The notes beneath the pieces were generated by a model. That model ran no database searches, had not been told where the DNA came from, and saw only the letters and a program-made list of their open reading frames with translations. Shown one piece after another: positions 22,703-34,978 of a stretch of DNA of 64,000 nucleotides (the stretch's first letter is position 1; each line of letters opens with the position of its first letter). The stretch is taken from positions 62,001-126,000 of the forward strand of contig JADGJC010000082.1 of the NCBI GenBank assembly GCA_027596075.1. The letters run 5' to 3'. The position numbers were made by a program, and so were the translations under genes. This DNA comes from Rhizophlyctis rosea. Taxonomy: Eukaryota > Chytridiomycota > Chytridiomycetes > Rhizophlyctidales > Rhizophlyctidaceae.

Positions 22703-25491
22703 CTACCGCCTACCCCTCTTCCCCTGCAACTTCTTCGTCAACGTGTTCGGATCAACAGGCTTAACCTTATTTCTATTCTTATTCTTCACATTCGCAGTCT
22801 CATAGTAATGCGTCCCAACCTTGCCCTTATTCGTTGTCTTTCGTGCGGGTTTCTTCGCTTTAGTTGCGCTATCGTCCTCAGAGTCTTCGTCATCTGATGG
22901 TGGGGCGGGGCGTTTTGCGGGTGAGGATTTGGGTGCTGGAGGGGTGGAGAGTGATTGTGAACGACTGAACTTTTGTTAACGTCATTGGAGGAACAGGATT
23001 CGCGCCTTACCTTTTGCGGGTTTCGAAGGTTTAGATTCAGTTTTTTCTTCCACAGTGAAGACCGGCAAACCGCCTTTCCGGCGTCCGGCTTGAAGAGCGA
23101 GTTTTCTCCGCTTAGGAGGAGTGACAACTTCTTCCTCCTCTTCAGATGACTCCTCCTCTTCCTCGTCCTCCTCCGCACTCTCATTATCCTCCGCCTCTTC
23201 CTCCTCTGCACCTGCCTCCCCATCAACAGACTCCCACTCCCCTTCGCCCTCCACTTCCTCATCTCCCTCCTCATCCACATCCGGAATTTCCGCCGGCGGC
23301 GCCCGACCGGGAATAGACTCAACAACCTCATCCCCAACCACCTCTCCAAACACCTCATCCCAATCCGTCGCCTCAACCTTCCTCTTCTTCTTCTCATCCT
23401 TCTTCTTCTTCCCATCCTTCGCCTCCTCTTCCTTCTCCCGCTCCTCAACAGCAGCAACAACCTCCGGATCATCTATAACTTCCCCTTCCTTCGTCATATC
23501 ATCCGGCAAGAACTTCGCGGACACAAAGATCTTACTAAAAATCTGCTGGACCGTCGGTGCAACCACCTCCTCTTCCTCCTTCTCCGCACCACCTTCCGCC
23601 GGAACATACGTCTCCGAATCCGGCGGCATAGTATAAAACGGAATCTTCCCCCTGATCCAATCATTCAACACCATCTTCGCAATAGCCGTATTATCCGCCT
23701 CCCCACCCTTCAAAAGCTTCCCCGTCCTCTTCGCAACCTGCGCCAAGAAATCCTCCGCATCCTCCCACTCCTTTACCTCATACGTCCGTCCCAAATACTC
23801 TTTCCGAACCCTCTCCAAAACCGCCGGGATGTAATACTCTGGCTGACTCAAATTCTCCACCCTCACGACACCCTTCAACACGATATCCACAGGCTTGTCA
23901 TCCGGAGCGGGCGCAACAACACCGGGACAATCAATAAGATAAATCCGCTTCATCAACGTGATGTACTGCCACACCTTTGTTTCACCGGGGATGGGCGCGA
24001 CGTTGCAGACTTTGCGGGAGCGGAGGGTGTTGATGATGGAGGATTTGCCGACGTTCGGGTAGCCGATGAAGCCGACGGAGATTTGCTTTTTGTCTTTGTG
24101 AAGTTGAGAAAATTGACGGAGGAGTTGGATGAGGGAGCCTTTGCCGAAGGAGTTTGTGATGGAAGCGTGGAAGGCTAGTGTGGGGGCGTCTTTGGAGAGG
24201 TAGCGGACCCAGCGGGCCTGTATTCGTATTGGGGAAAAGATAGGTGAGTATCATGTGACACAGACACGAACTGATGAGACAAACGATGTTGACACGATGA
24301 AAATGTTCGTCCAAAATGTACTAAGACCAGCCGAACTGAAAAAATCGGGTACATCATGTGATCATCCCTGCGTCCGGTCTACTCTCACAGGACATTGCCC
24401 CAACCCTATCAGAGAACGCTCAAAACGAGATTCGCAAGTCGGGTGGGTCTTGCTCTTCCACGGTTGTAACGGGCAATTGCCAACTTTACGCGCAAGTCAA
24501 AAATGACACGGCGGCAAATGACCTGACTTAACTGTGGGACAGTGTTGTCGCCCTCCCTTCCACCTCACTCTACGCCAAAAAAAGCACGAATGTGATCAAA
24601 GTACTCACCGTAACCCACGTAGGGACCAAATCACACTTGTTAAGAACAAAGATAAGCTGCTTGTGCTTCGCCTCCTCCTTCAAGTATTTCTCCACAGGCT
24701 TGCACCGCGTACCAATGGGGTCACGGGCATCCAAAACGTGAATAACAACATCAGACGAGTCCAACACTTTGTACAATTCGTTCCAAATACGCTTCGACTG
24801 CCCAGCACCAAAAATTGGGTCGGAAGCTGCGTCTATGACGCCGGATGTGGAGACGTTGGCGAGGAGATTCGGGTCTTTCACTTCGTCGTACTTGTCGTGA
24901 GAATCCGTCACCTTCGTCGCCATTTCGTCCATCGATCCCATAGACAATCGTGGCCGTTTCCGTTGCGCCTTTGGACCAAAAGTGTTGGCGAACGTGTCTG
25001 TTTCGAGGATATGCATGCGGGAAATCTTCTTGGCGTCCTCGATCAAGCTCAAAGGCAAAGAACGCGGGTTCATTAGGACGGTGTACGGGTCATCTCTACG
25101 CTCGTTCATCGCTTTTTGAAAGCTGTTCAACTCGCGTTGGCCGACTGTGCGGGTGTTTTCTATTTGGAGCATAGTGGGTTAGCACCTTGATCATAAGATA
25201 GGAGGGCTACCTGACAAGGTATGACTTACCAAACCACTTCCGGTTAGCCTCAACCCTAGCTTGAGTCCCCGGCGCCAACCGATTCTGATACGCCGCCGCC
25301 TTGATAATCTTCCCGTCGGCATTCCGCACCGCCTTCCCGCCCTTCAGCATATTAACCTGTCGGACCTTCTTCGCATCACGGTAAAAGTTCGTTCCCTTGA
25401 CATGCGTGACGTTTCCCAAGCCGTTCTCCCCACCCTTGCCCTGTGCCCTAGCGGAAGCGACTCGGTTCTTCTCTTTCTTTTGTTTGCCCAT
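22703..25491 (-). CDS. NOG2: Nucleolar GTPase NOG2/GNL2
   Basis: The ATG at 25491 begins [20 protein letters not shown]. Domains in order: a basic N-terminus, the NGP1NT region with [17 protein letters not shown], then a circularly permuted GTPase. The G4 motif NKCD comes first, followed by G1 GYPNVGKSS and G3 DCPG. A long acidic and lysine-rich tail ends in [10 protein letters not shown] before the stop at 22703. NOG2 joins pre-60S particles in the nucleolus and nucleoplasm and licenses their export by occupying the site later taken by NMD3. A 391-nt intron (24608-24218) splits the GTPase between G4 and G1; most introns here are 50-130 nt. The tail is encoded by GA-rich DNA whose opposite strand has spurious Ser-rich frames. 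Confidence 0.95.
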
Positions 25492-26099
25492 TGTGATAGT
25501 GCTAATTGGGGTATATTGTGTGAAGCAACTTGTAAGGGGCAGAGAAGGTGTGTGCGCTTCTGTGGCGATGGTTTGATGCCTTTGCCACCCAAAAAAAATT
25601 CACCAGCCAATTGCAAGCCACAAGAACGCCATGCGCCACGGGTCTCCGGAACACTTGAGGGTATCGGTGGTGTTAGGTGCTAGTAGTATATGCAGAATGC
25701 AAGCTCAAGGGTAGTCTGGTAGTAGCAACATCAGGAAGCTTTACTCGCTCGTGCATTCTGATATTGACCATTTTCAGTGCTGAAGTGCATAGGAAACACT
25801 GATGTACTCAAAGCACACTGGGTACAGTCCATATGTGCTGTCTTGTTTAGTGGTCTCAAGCTGCCCATCCTGGTCAGGCAGACGCACACTTTCTTGACTG
25901 GGTGGAAGATAGATCACGTATATTCAAAAACCGGTAAAGACAACCCCCAAACCTTAGATACAAATTTCGCTACCCTACCATACATCTAAAGTGTCCCGCT
26001 CCTCCGCTACTCCCCTGCTCCGAAGAGAAATAAGGCAATGACCCGCCCTTATCTGCGCCCCGTCGTTCAATACACCAATGACAAAACAATGGCCTGCCC
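25492..26099. other. Intergenic, NOG2 promoter side
   Basis: No gene or RNA recognised. Confidence 0.5.
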
Positions 26100-27002
26100 T
26101 TAGTTGCTACGCCTCGCATTCGAGCGGCGGACAAGCTCCGAAAGAACGTTGCCACGACGTCTCAAAGAGAATTCGCTGTAGGTGTTGATCGCAAGTGTCA
26201 GCGTTTGACCGAATGAGTTGGCTTGGGCAGCAATGTCGGTCGTTTGGCCTTGCACGCGGTCAATAAGGCCAAAGGCCAGCGTCTGTTTTTGATCCAAGCG
26301 AGGACAATTAATGTTAACAATGGCGCAGCGAGTTTCCCTTTCTGCCTTCTGCAAAGGGGAAAACACACAAGGAAATGCAAAAATATGACATTACATCTTC
26401 AATATTTTCCCATTGTCTCAAAACAGCAGCCACTGGTGGACCAACGACGGGCACTTTGCCCAAAATTCCACCTTTACCGATGAGGATGTTCAAGAGCACT
26501 TGATGAACTCGAACGAACTACGGAAATATTGGGTCAACAACCATTACCGCCAATAAATGTGCTAATGACATTTTTACCTCTCGGTAAGCATCAGCAACTA
26601 ATTTGGCATCCGCAGCGGTCGTGATCGGAGCCGAACCTTGTTCTTGTGCAATTGCTGTACTGCCGATGTTGATAAGTTCCGTGTATCCCGCAATAATTGT
26701 CTAGACAAAACAACAGTGGAGACAACAGGAAGAATTGAACAATCAGTGGACGTAAATTGCAACTGATGTCATCATTTGACAAGCCACGAGAAGAGAAATA
26801 GGAGCTCACTTACGGGGAATGGTCCCTGTCCAATAACAATGAGGGGCGCGTTAATGATTGTGATGCTCTGGGCGGGTGCCTGCAAAGCTTGGGACTTTGA
26901 GGTAATTATTTTCCAGTTGTCGGCAATTTGCTGCGGTGTCAGGGCCGCGAAGGCGGCGGTGAGAAAGGTGAGAAGGAAGAGGGCGATTTTGAGCGCGTTC
27001 AT
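26100..27002 (-). CDS. Secreted HsbA-like cell-surface protein
   Basis: Four exons join in phase 0 (donors after PFP, YRE and ENIED) to give about 226 aa. The first 20 residues (MNALKIALFLLTFLTAAFAA) are a signal peptide. The rest is mostly helical, with TPQQIADNWKIITSKSQALQ, a repeated small-residue pattern and few cysteines. This resembles the HsbA/galactomannoprotein family of fungal surface proteins, but at the level of general pattern only. The C-terminus is Arg-rich (LRRRGNVLSELVRRSNARR), which is odd for that family and argues against a GPI anchor. Its role may be surface adhesion or recruitment of hydrolases, by analogy. Confidence 0.6.
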
Positions 27003-28551
27003 TTTGGAAGCCGGATGTATCGAAGAAGTAAACTTAGGCAGTTGAGCTCAGTGTTGAAGATTCTGAAGGGAACTCGACGAGCGACTCCTCGGCTTTTAAG
27101 TATTTTTCTTCGCCCTCCATCTCCCTCCAAATTTGCGGAAATTCTCTTCGAAAACACGCAATACGATCCCAAGGCGATACAAGTGTTCATTGTAAGGGCC
27201 TGTGTTCATTCATTGAAGGATTGCTGCCTTGTCCCGTGAAAGACCCAAACATGAAGCGTTCCAGGATGTTGGGGAGACGATGGAAAAGGGAAAGAAACAA
27301 AACACTGCAGGCCGTCCTTCATGATTGCAAGTCACATTTGACTCATTTGTTCATAATACCTGTATGACATCCCAGTCATCAATGACATGATCCTTCAATG
27401 GTGAGCACGTTCCTCACCCTTTCATTAAACCATGACACTGCAGGGACGAGAATGGCTTGTGACGGATGAGGCATTACAGCCATTACCAACACTTTCGACG
27501 TATTGAACCTGTTGTAATATCATCAAGGTGCAGGGGACCGCTAATGGTCGCCTTGTCGCATTCAGACCGACAGTGTAGCAGTGCAGGAGTGTTTGGCAGT
27601 GCATGCGCATACAGGTGCACAATATACTGGCACCATTGCATCAGAGCTATTGAGGGCTGGAGAGCTCCTTCGAACCAAAATTGGTAGTCTACTCAGTGCG
27701 GCCGTCCGTCAGTCGAATGAAGAAGTTGGAGGGAATTGAGGGATGAAAACACCAAAATCCTAGATGGGCATTAACAGAGATGTCCACCAGCGGGAAGCCA
27801 TGAGGACGTTAACACAAGCCCTCCAACTGACATACATATGCACGCCTCATGCTTCCTTCGCTTCTGTGCGCAGAAAGGCTTGACCACCTGCAGCCCTCCA
27901 TCTTCCATTTCGTTAGATCGCGTTCCCCGCCTGCAGTACTCATTGAGCAGGTACGCAGTCCGCCACCAACGATCCTAAACACAAGCCACACAGGCATGAA
28001 ATATGCGGAAGGCCGCGTTGCACCTATCAGGATACTTCCCGCATCGTCGGGGTCATGAACGGCGGAAATATGCAGGTCGTTTGGTTCGAGCTATGTGGAA
28101 GACGATTGGGAACGTCTTGTGAATCTTCTCGCAAAAGCGATATCGGCAGTCGCCGACCTACATGGTGCTCGATAATGTTACACTCTGTCACGGAGTTTCA
28201 TTATCCCAGAAAAGGGGGTGCATCTTCCTTCTGTTGTTGCCATTTCCCTCAACCATTCAACATCCTTCCTTCTAAGACCCTGGAGTGGCGCGGCAATCGT
28301 CTGATGAAGCTGACTGGTCGGTATGCCAAAAAGGCCTTCTGCTTCCCCAGTCTTGGACGAGGTGGAATGAGGCGTTTCACGAGCATCCGAACAGTCATGC
28401 CGGAAGTTTCCGCTAATCAGAACACAGGCTAGCTGCACTTAAACGAATGGAAGTTTCAGATCAAATCACAGAAACCCAATACTACATTCATCAGGAGCAC
28501 AGCCCCTTACGAGATCCACATATGAAACAAAAACAAAAACCCCCGAATTCT
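27003..28551. other. Long intergenic stretch, no gene recognised
   Basis: Short frames on both strands (for example 28055-28432 +, ATG start, 125 codons) show no family features or splice support. I see no tRNA, and no repeat above a few units. Confidence 0.45.
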
Positions 28552-29843
28552 CTACCACAACCGATTCATAACTTCCATCGATGCGGCACGGCCCAAGAAC
28601 CCAGCTGCGTTTGCCTGTTCGTGAGGGGATATGACATAAACGTTCAGCCATATGCATGACCTTCGAATTGCGCAGAAGGTTCCCAATCAAAGCATGAAAG
28701 CCAAAATGAACTTACAGGGAACGCTCGCAACAGTGCTGGTCCCAACCCCTTGAAAAGCGCTTGAGGCCCTTCAAGACGAATGATCTTCATTCCGCAATCC
28801 GCGAAGCCCTTGTAAGTTCCTGCTGGGGCCGCTTGGATGCGGGATTTGATCACGTCCGGCGGCTGTGGAGAAATGCAATGAGTATCCACTCCTAATGTTC
28901 AGAAACGAAACAAAAATACAACAGCAACAAGGCACACAGGAGAAAACTCACGATAGCAATAGACCACATAGCCACACCAGCCATACCACCCGCAAAAAGC
29001 GTCGGTCCAATATAAATCCCCTGCGCATCCTTCGGCACCAAAAGCCTATAAAACCACTCATACGCAACGAAATACGCCGCACTGCCCGGAATGTCTCTCG
29101 CCAACGTTGCAATCGTACCCCGGTACAAACTGCCCAATCCTCCCTCGCGCCACATTCCCCTCCCAGCATCAAACATGCCCTTGTACTTCACCCCACTCTT
29201 ATTTTGGTCCTGCGTTTGCATGACGACCTTGACGCGCTCCATGGGGGTTGTGACGATTGTTGTTGGGATTGCGGAGAAGCCGCCGGCGAAGGCGAATTCG
29301 GCCATGGAGAGGTCTTTGGTTTTGCGGTTTGGTGTGGCGTTGTAGACGAGTTGTTTGCCGAGGTCGTAGGACTGAGGTGTTGAAAATGATTAGATGATTA
29401 GCCAATCGAATCTTCCAGTGAATGCCCGCATCCTCATCATGGACGTCGTGCCAAAATCCTCAGCTTCCAAGCACAACTCACCCAAAAACTCAGCGCAAAC
29501 ATCGGCGTCACACCAACAAGCGGCGACGCCATCCCCCTATACAATCCCAAAAGCCCATCCTTCGCCACCGTCTGCTTAAAACAATCTACGAGGCCCTTAT
29601 ATTGGTTGCTTGTTTGAAGACGGACTTTCAGGGTGTCGAAGGGGTGCTATTTGATGATAGTGAGTGGGTTAGTGTTTGTTAGAACAGATTCCAAAGACAG
29701 ATAGAAGGAAAGTTATTGCAAGTCGACTTACGCCAGCAAGCACGGTAGCTACACCCGCTGCTCCACCCGACAGGAAGGACTTTGCTTGGTCCATCTTGGG
29801 AGGGGCGGCCTTGGGAAGGTCCTTTGATGCGTCTTTGGACATG
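28552..29843 (-). CDS. Mitochondrial carnitine/acylcarnitine carrier
   Basis: The ATG at 29843 begins [19 protein letters not shown]. Exons follow ending in [16 protein letters not shown] and stop TAG at 28552, about 300 aa. The three carrier repeats each show the PX[DE]XX[KR] signature: [22 protein letters not shown] and [10 protein letters not shown]. The blocks [27 protein letters not shown] and the GFLG-containing last helix match the carnitine/acylcarnitine group rather than ADP/ATP or phosphate carriers. It should sit in the inner mitochondrial membrane and exchange acylcarnitine for carnitine, feeding acetyl or acyl groups to the matrix. Confidence 0.85.
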
Positions 29844-30389
29844 TTTGTAATACCGGTTTACAGCGAAGGTGTCAGGGGAGAGTACGTATGTAGGGGTATG
29901 CGTATTGCGGCTGTAACTCGGGGTTGCTGAGACGGAGATGAAATGTCGATGAAGATGAGAGGAGGCGGACGCGGCAGGCCGGGGAAGGAACCGTGGTTTA
30001 TTCTTGGCTCGTGAATGTGGCGCAGCGCTTGGAAACTTTTCACGTTTTCACATGCCAGATTGGTACGCGAGGGTCCATCTACAGCCCATCTCCCTCCATT
30101 CATTCACAATGGCCGGGACCTATTTTTCGATCAGGTAAAAGGTAGATTTGTTTACTATTCGATAGCATCTTGTCGTCCCTTCATTTTTAACACTAGCATC
30201 CATATCGATCGTACAGATGTTGGCTGATTCCACCGGCAATTACCTCTTTAGGTCGTTAGCTGGACCATAATCGACTTCCAACTGATTTATTCATTCCCAC
30301 CACGGACAAGCCCACAAAAATCTACGTCCAACCACAAAAATTAAATTACCACAAACCATATTTACAACCCCAACTCCCCCATCAACTCC
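29844..30389. other. Intergenic, carrier promoter and KRE33 3' region
   Basis: No gene recognised. Confidence 0.5.
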
Positions 30390-33300
30390 TCACTTCCTCC
30401 CCTTCCCTTTCTTCTTCTCCTTCAACTTCCTAACCAACCCCTTCGGATCAACAACTCCCGTCCCATCCCCCCTAACCTTCCCCGCCATCTCCGCAGCAGT
30501 CCCAACCCCGCTCTCCAACTTCCTCTTCTTCGTACTCTCCGGATTCTTCACACTAACAACTCCACTCGAACTACTCGGCTTTACTCCTTCAAATGAATCC
30601 TCCGGTGCTGTGATCGCGTATCTGTGAAAACGCATTGTGCGTGAGTTGAATATTGGAAGAATTCCGTGGAATGGCCATAACGAAAAGGGTGGAACAAACT
30701 TACTGAGAAGGATTCAATCCATCAATCAACTCCCTCTGCTTCTCCCTAAACTTCTTCAACGCCTCCCCTCCTCCTTCCTCCAAATCATCCTCAAGACTAA
30801 CCCCCGCAGGATCCCACGCCTCCTCATCCTCCAAATCCCTCTTCACCCCACCCTTCTTCTTCCCCTCTCCTTCCGCCTCATCAACCTCCATAGCATCCAC
30901 GCCCCTTTTCTTCTTCCCACCCGCCTTCGCAGAAGGAATAGAAGCCTCGACCTCTTCCCGGACTCCACGCTCAACGACACCGGAAAGGTAGGAAGAACAT
31001 TTTCGTACGATTTTGGCGAAGAGGGCCATGATTTGTCCTGCTGGTAGACCCATCTCGGTTTCCAGCTCGTCAACCGTCTTTTTCTGTAAGCCGATGCCCA
31101 GCAAAATTGCCGCTTGGACCGCGGAGAGCTTGACGGGTTCCAGAGCTGTCGATTGGGCGGCATCTTCGGAAGGAATGGTTGGTGAGGTGGAGAGAAGACC
31201 TAGGAAGTACGATCTGGCCAGTGCAGGTGTAAGATCGACAACGACGTGGTAATCAATAAGATTTTGCGCGTAGGATTCGAAACGTTTCAGGTCGAACGGC
31301 GTGAAGTGGCGATAGACTTCCGTTTGAGTTACGATGGGTTTCGCCACTGTGCAATTTGAACAGAACAGCAAAAAATTAGTTGCGCTCCACGCGTCAAAGA
31401 AAAAATCATGAAAAGCAAAAAACGGAAAGACTCGGCACTAACCTCCCTCAGCCCCCCTCCCAGACCCCTCCCCAACAACCCCCTCCCCACTCCCCCTCCC
31501 CAAAGCAACAGCCTCCAATAAACTCAAACAAACAACCGCCCCAAACTTCCTAAACTGATACCCCAAAAGCTCCAAAAACCTCTTCCTAAAATCCCATGCA
31601 AACTCTCCAACCCACTTGCCCTCCTCCTCCCCTCCTCCCAAACTCTTAACCATAATGCACGTATGCTCCCCTGTAAGATCGTTCGGCGTCTGACGCAAAT
31701 AAAGCGGCACAAACCCGCTGCGTTTCCAGAATTTGTGGAGTTGGGGTGTTAGGCCGTATGAGACGCCGAGCCATTGGAGGTTTTCGCGGGGTGGGCGGTC
31801 GGCGAGGGAGAGGAGGAGGGGTGGCATGGTTGCGGGATCCCTGACGCGGATCTCATCCGTCTCCAAGGTAGTATCGACCAGCTCCCCATCAGTAACTCTC
31901 TTGACTTCCTCCTCCTCTGCCCCTCCTACCGTTTCATTGACACCCATGATCTCCCCCTTGAAATACTTCTCCAAAAGCTCGATACTCCGCTTCCCATACC
32001 CCATCCCCACATATTCCGGGCTCGTTGCGATTCTCACGACCCGTGCGCCGCTAAGCGTGGCGAAATCGTCATCTTGGAATTGTTGAGAGACGACCCAAGG
32101 GATCAAGTCACCGTTGGAGCGGACGCCACGAGAGAGGGAGGACAGAGCGGCACCTTTGGAGATGGAGCCTTCAAGACAGATTTGGAGGACGCAGAGGGGT
32201 TCTGGAAGTGTTGTTGTTGTTTGCGGGTCAAGGGGAGGGAGAAGAACGAAGAGATGGTGCGCGGGTGCGTCACTAGCATAGTTCCGCATCAGCATCATCC
32301 AACAACAATAAAACGTGTAGCAATCACAACGATCACAACACGAAAAGCAAAACTCACCTCATCAACTGCAAATCATTCGGACTATTCTTATAATGACTCG
32401 CAACATAAAGCCCCATCATCCTCTGCAAAAACGCCTCACTAACCGGATGATAACTAAACAACGTATCCCGATTCACATAAAACAGCTCGCACTGGCTCGG
32501 ATGCGGGCATCCCATCGTGAGACTCTTCATCGGTTTCGGGGTGCAACAATCTAAACAAAGGAGCTTATTCAACCAGGATTCCACGGGGTCGTTGGAGGAG
32601 TAACGGATGGGGACTGTGAGTGTGATTTCGCGGAGGGTGCGGGCGTTGGTGGGTGTGGAGGTGGTGGTGGTGGAGGTGGAGGGGGCGGATTTCTTTTCTT
32701 TGCCATCGCGGCCGACGACTACGCCGGTTGAGTCCGCGGTGGTGGTAGAGCCGGCAGCACCAACACTCCTTTCCCTCAGTTGCTGCAAAAGCTTCAACGA
32801 CAAACTTCGTCCCGTGCCTTCATAGCCGTTGATTGTACTCGCCATAAACACCAAATAAGGTCCCAACAAACTCTTCACAACCGGCAATGGAATCGCTGCC
32901 GCTTCGTCAATGACGACCAACTCCGCCTGCGCCAACACATGGTGGTCCGTAGGTTGGATCCACTGGATTGTTTGTCGGTGCTCACGGAAGATGTTCACTC
33001 TCACAACGGCTTTTTGAAAGGCGGGGTTGGTGCTCTGGATGATATCGTAGTCCAGATGTTCTTCGTACCCCAATGCATCGAATCCCTTGAACAGGAACTC
33101 GAAGAGGGTTTTCAAGTTTTCCGGTGATGGAGAGGTGATAAAGATGTTGCTGTAACCGTAGGCGACTGCGGCGGCGATGGCTATGCCTAGTGCGGCGGAT
33201 TTACCGCGACCGCGGGAGGCGGTGAGGGAGACGGTTGAGCGGAGGGTTTTTTCAGCGATTGATTCGACAAAGGTGAGGATTGCGCGGGCTTGGTCGAGGG

Positions 33301-34507
33301 TTTTTGCGGTTGCGACGAGAGAGCCAACGGGTTGGGTGTCTGCGAGAGATTCTTTGAGAGATTTGAGTTCTTGTTCTTCGGGCATGAGTGTTGTTTCCTA
33401 TTTGGTGCGAATGTCATAAGTTCATGCGGTTTGGCCATATGTTGCGCTGCCTGCCTACTCCAACTAATTTTGAAATGGCAATATGCCCTATGCATATTAC
33501 CATTCCTTTCGGCCCGCAACAGATATGACCCACCACCCATTTCCAACCCAATCAACCAAATCATCGCCCCAACCTGATCTGGCCCAAACAAACTGCCAAC
33601 GTGATCAACGCAGCATCACCTGTTCAACCCACTTGAACTTAATCCGACAAATCCAACATGACCTGTCCAACCTGGTCAAACCGAAGCATCTGCCCAAACT
33701 ATTTAATCCCCCACAACCAACCAACCCAAGCCCAAACCAAGCCAAATCGCAGACCCACCTCAGCCCTCGGTAGAGGCTTAACGCCCTTGCCTTTGCTCAG
33801 CGGCAAAACATTCAACTCATCATCCAAGACCAAACACGTCTCACAACTGCCCAACGACAAAATGAACCTCTCATTGAACCTCGCCACCGTCTCCTGATGC
33901 GACTCCGTACGATATCTCGAATGCACGTCCATGGTCATCGTGTACAGCTGTTTCAGCGAATTCATGGTACGAAGAAGGAGGACGACGATACCGCCTCCTT
34001 CCACAGTTTCGATGGTACGAGCGAGGAGGTTGGGTGTGAGGGCTTCAAAGTCCTGGAGGACGCACATTCCGTAGGTGTTTCCGAGGATTTTCTCGGTTTC
34101 TTTGTAGTAGGTGTAGCGGATGTTTGTGGACGAGACGAAGAGTTCGAAAGGGTCGTCTTCGTCTGCGTCGCGGATGCCGCGGGCGATTTGCCTTTTGATT
34201 TGGTTCATGCGTTTTTTACGGTGACTGCAGAGATTGTAACGTGAGTAAATCGACAGCACCATGTGGAGCGCATTTCAATTGCAACCCCAACGCACCTGCT
34301 GAATCCTAGCTCCTTCTTGTAACACCATAGCACTGACGGTCGTGCGGAGACTCGTGCTTTGGAGAGGAGAAAGTGGAGGGTGACTACCTGGTCACGTCCT
34401 CTGTCACCGACCAGGACGAAGAATGAGCGGTGGTGTGTTTGTACGCCATTTGCTATCAATGCAGGGATACGAGAGTCGAGCTTTTTGCGTTGCTGTGGTT
34501 GCACCAT
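30390..34507 (-). CDS. KRE33: RNA cytidine acetyltransferase (KRE33/NAT10)
   Basis: The ATG at 34507 begins MVQPQQRKKLDSRIP; the stop is at 30390. The order of domains matches NAT10. The N-terminal block holds GFSSHRKKRMNQIKRQI. The helicase-like ATPase has SRGRGKSAALG (Walker A) and VVIDEAAAIP (Walker B). The GNAT domain shows the acetyl-CoA motif VRIATSPEYVGMGYGKRS. The tail is acidic then Lys-rich and ends KLKEKKKGKGRK. The enzyme makes N4-acetylcytidine in 18S rRNA and in some tRNAs, and acts in the small-subunit processome in the nucleolus. A Ser/Thr-rich insert (encoded near 32620-32760) interrupts the ATPase domain. One intron is 361 nt (33758-33398). With NOG2 it makes two ribosome-assembly genes in this window. 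Confidence 0.95.
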
Positions 34508-34978
34508 GGTGGGCAACTGGCTACTTCAGTGGGTCAATATCGGCCTGTTATAAGTGAGTCAGTCAAGCAAGACCCAGTGCAGACTTTGGTACACACAGTA
34601 TACGGTACAGCACGTGCCAGCGAACCCAGGCAAACCCACCGATACACGACAGTGCTTCTTGATACTACTAGGCTGTACAAGGTAAGTGGACACCTGTTCT
34701 CCTTTTCCAACTTCTCTGGTTGTTATAGTTGCGGATGACCGACCTTGAGCAAGCTAAAAATAATAAGCACAACCCTCAAGACAGTGATGAGCACACCCAT
34801 CCCGAATTCAATAAAAAATAATGGCACAGATATGCTACGCCACATGCTGCGTAAGCCACACGCATTGTAAACATTTTCACTGCGTCTCCGTATTTTTGAC
34901 CACCAACATCTATCACCGTCACCATTGCACTGTCGCCTTCCTTCACCGATAACCACAGTATACCTCCATTTGTACATA
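34508..34978. other. Divergent promoter region KRE33 / JmjC gene
   Basis: The two genes diverge from this 471-nt stretch. No clear TATA box or other motif seen. Confidence 0.5.

Noticed and set aside
22786..23636. Arg-rich and Ser-rich long frames
   Set aside because: They are other-frame and other-strand readings of the GA-rich NOG2 tail.
24218..24608. Possible C/D snoRNA in the NOG2 intron (ATGATCACATGATG)
   Set aside because: No downstream CTGA box at a workable distance and no terminal stem.
28055..28432. 125-codon ATG-started plus-strand frame
   Set aside because: Composition is not protein-like, there is no family motif and no splice continuation.
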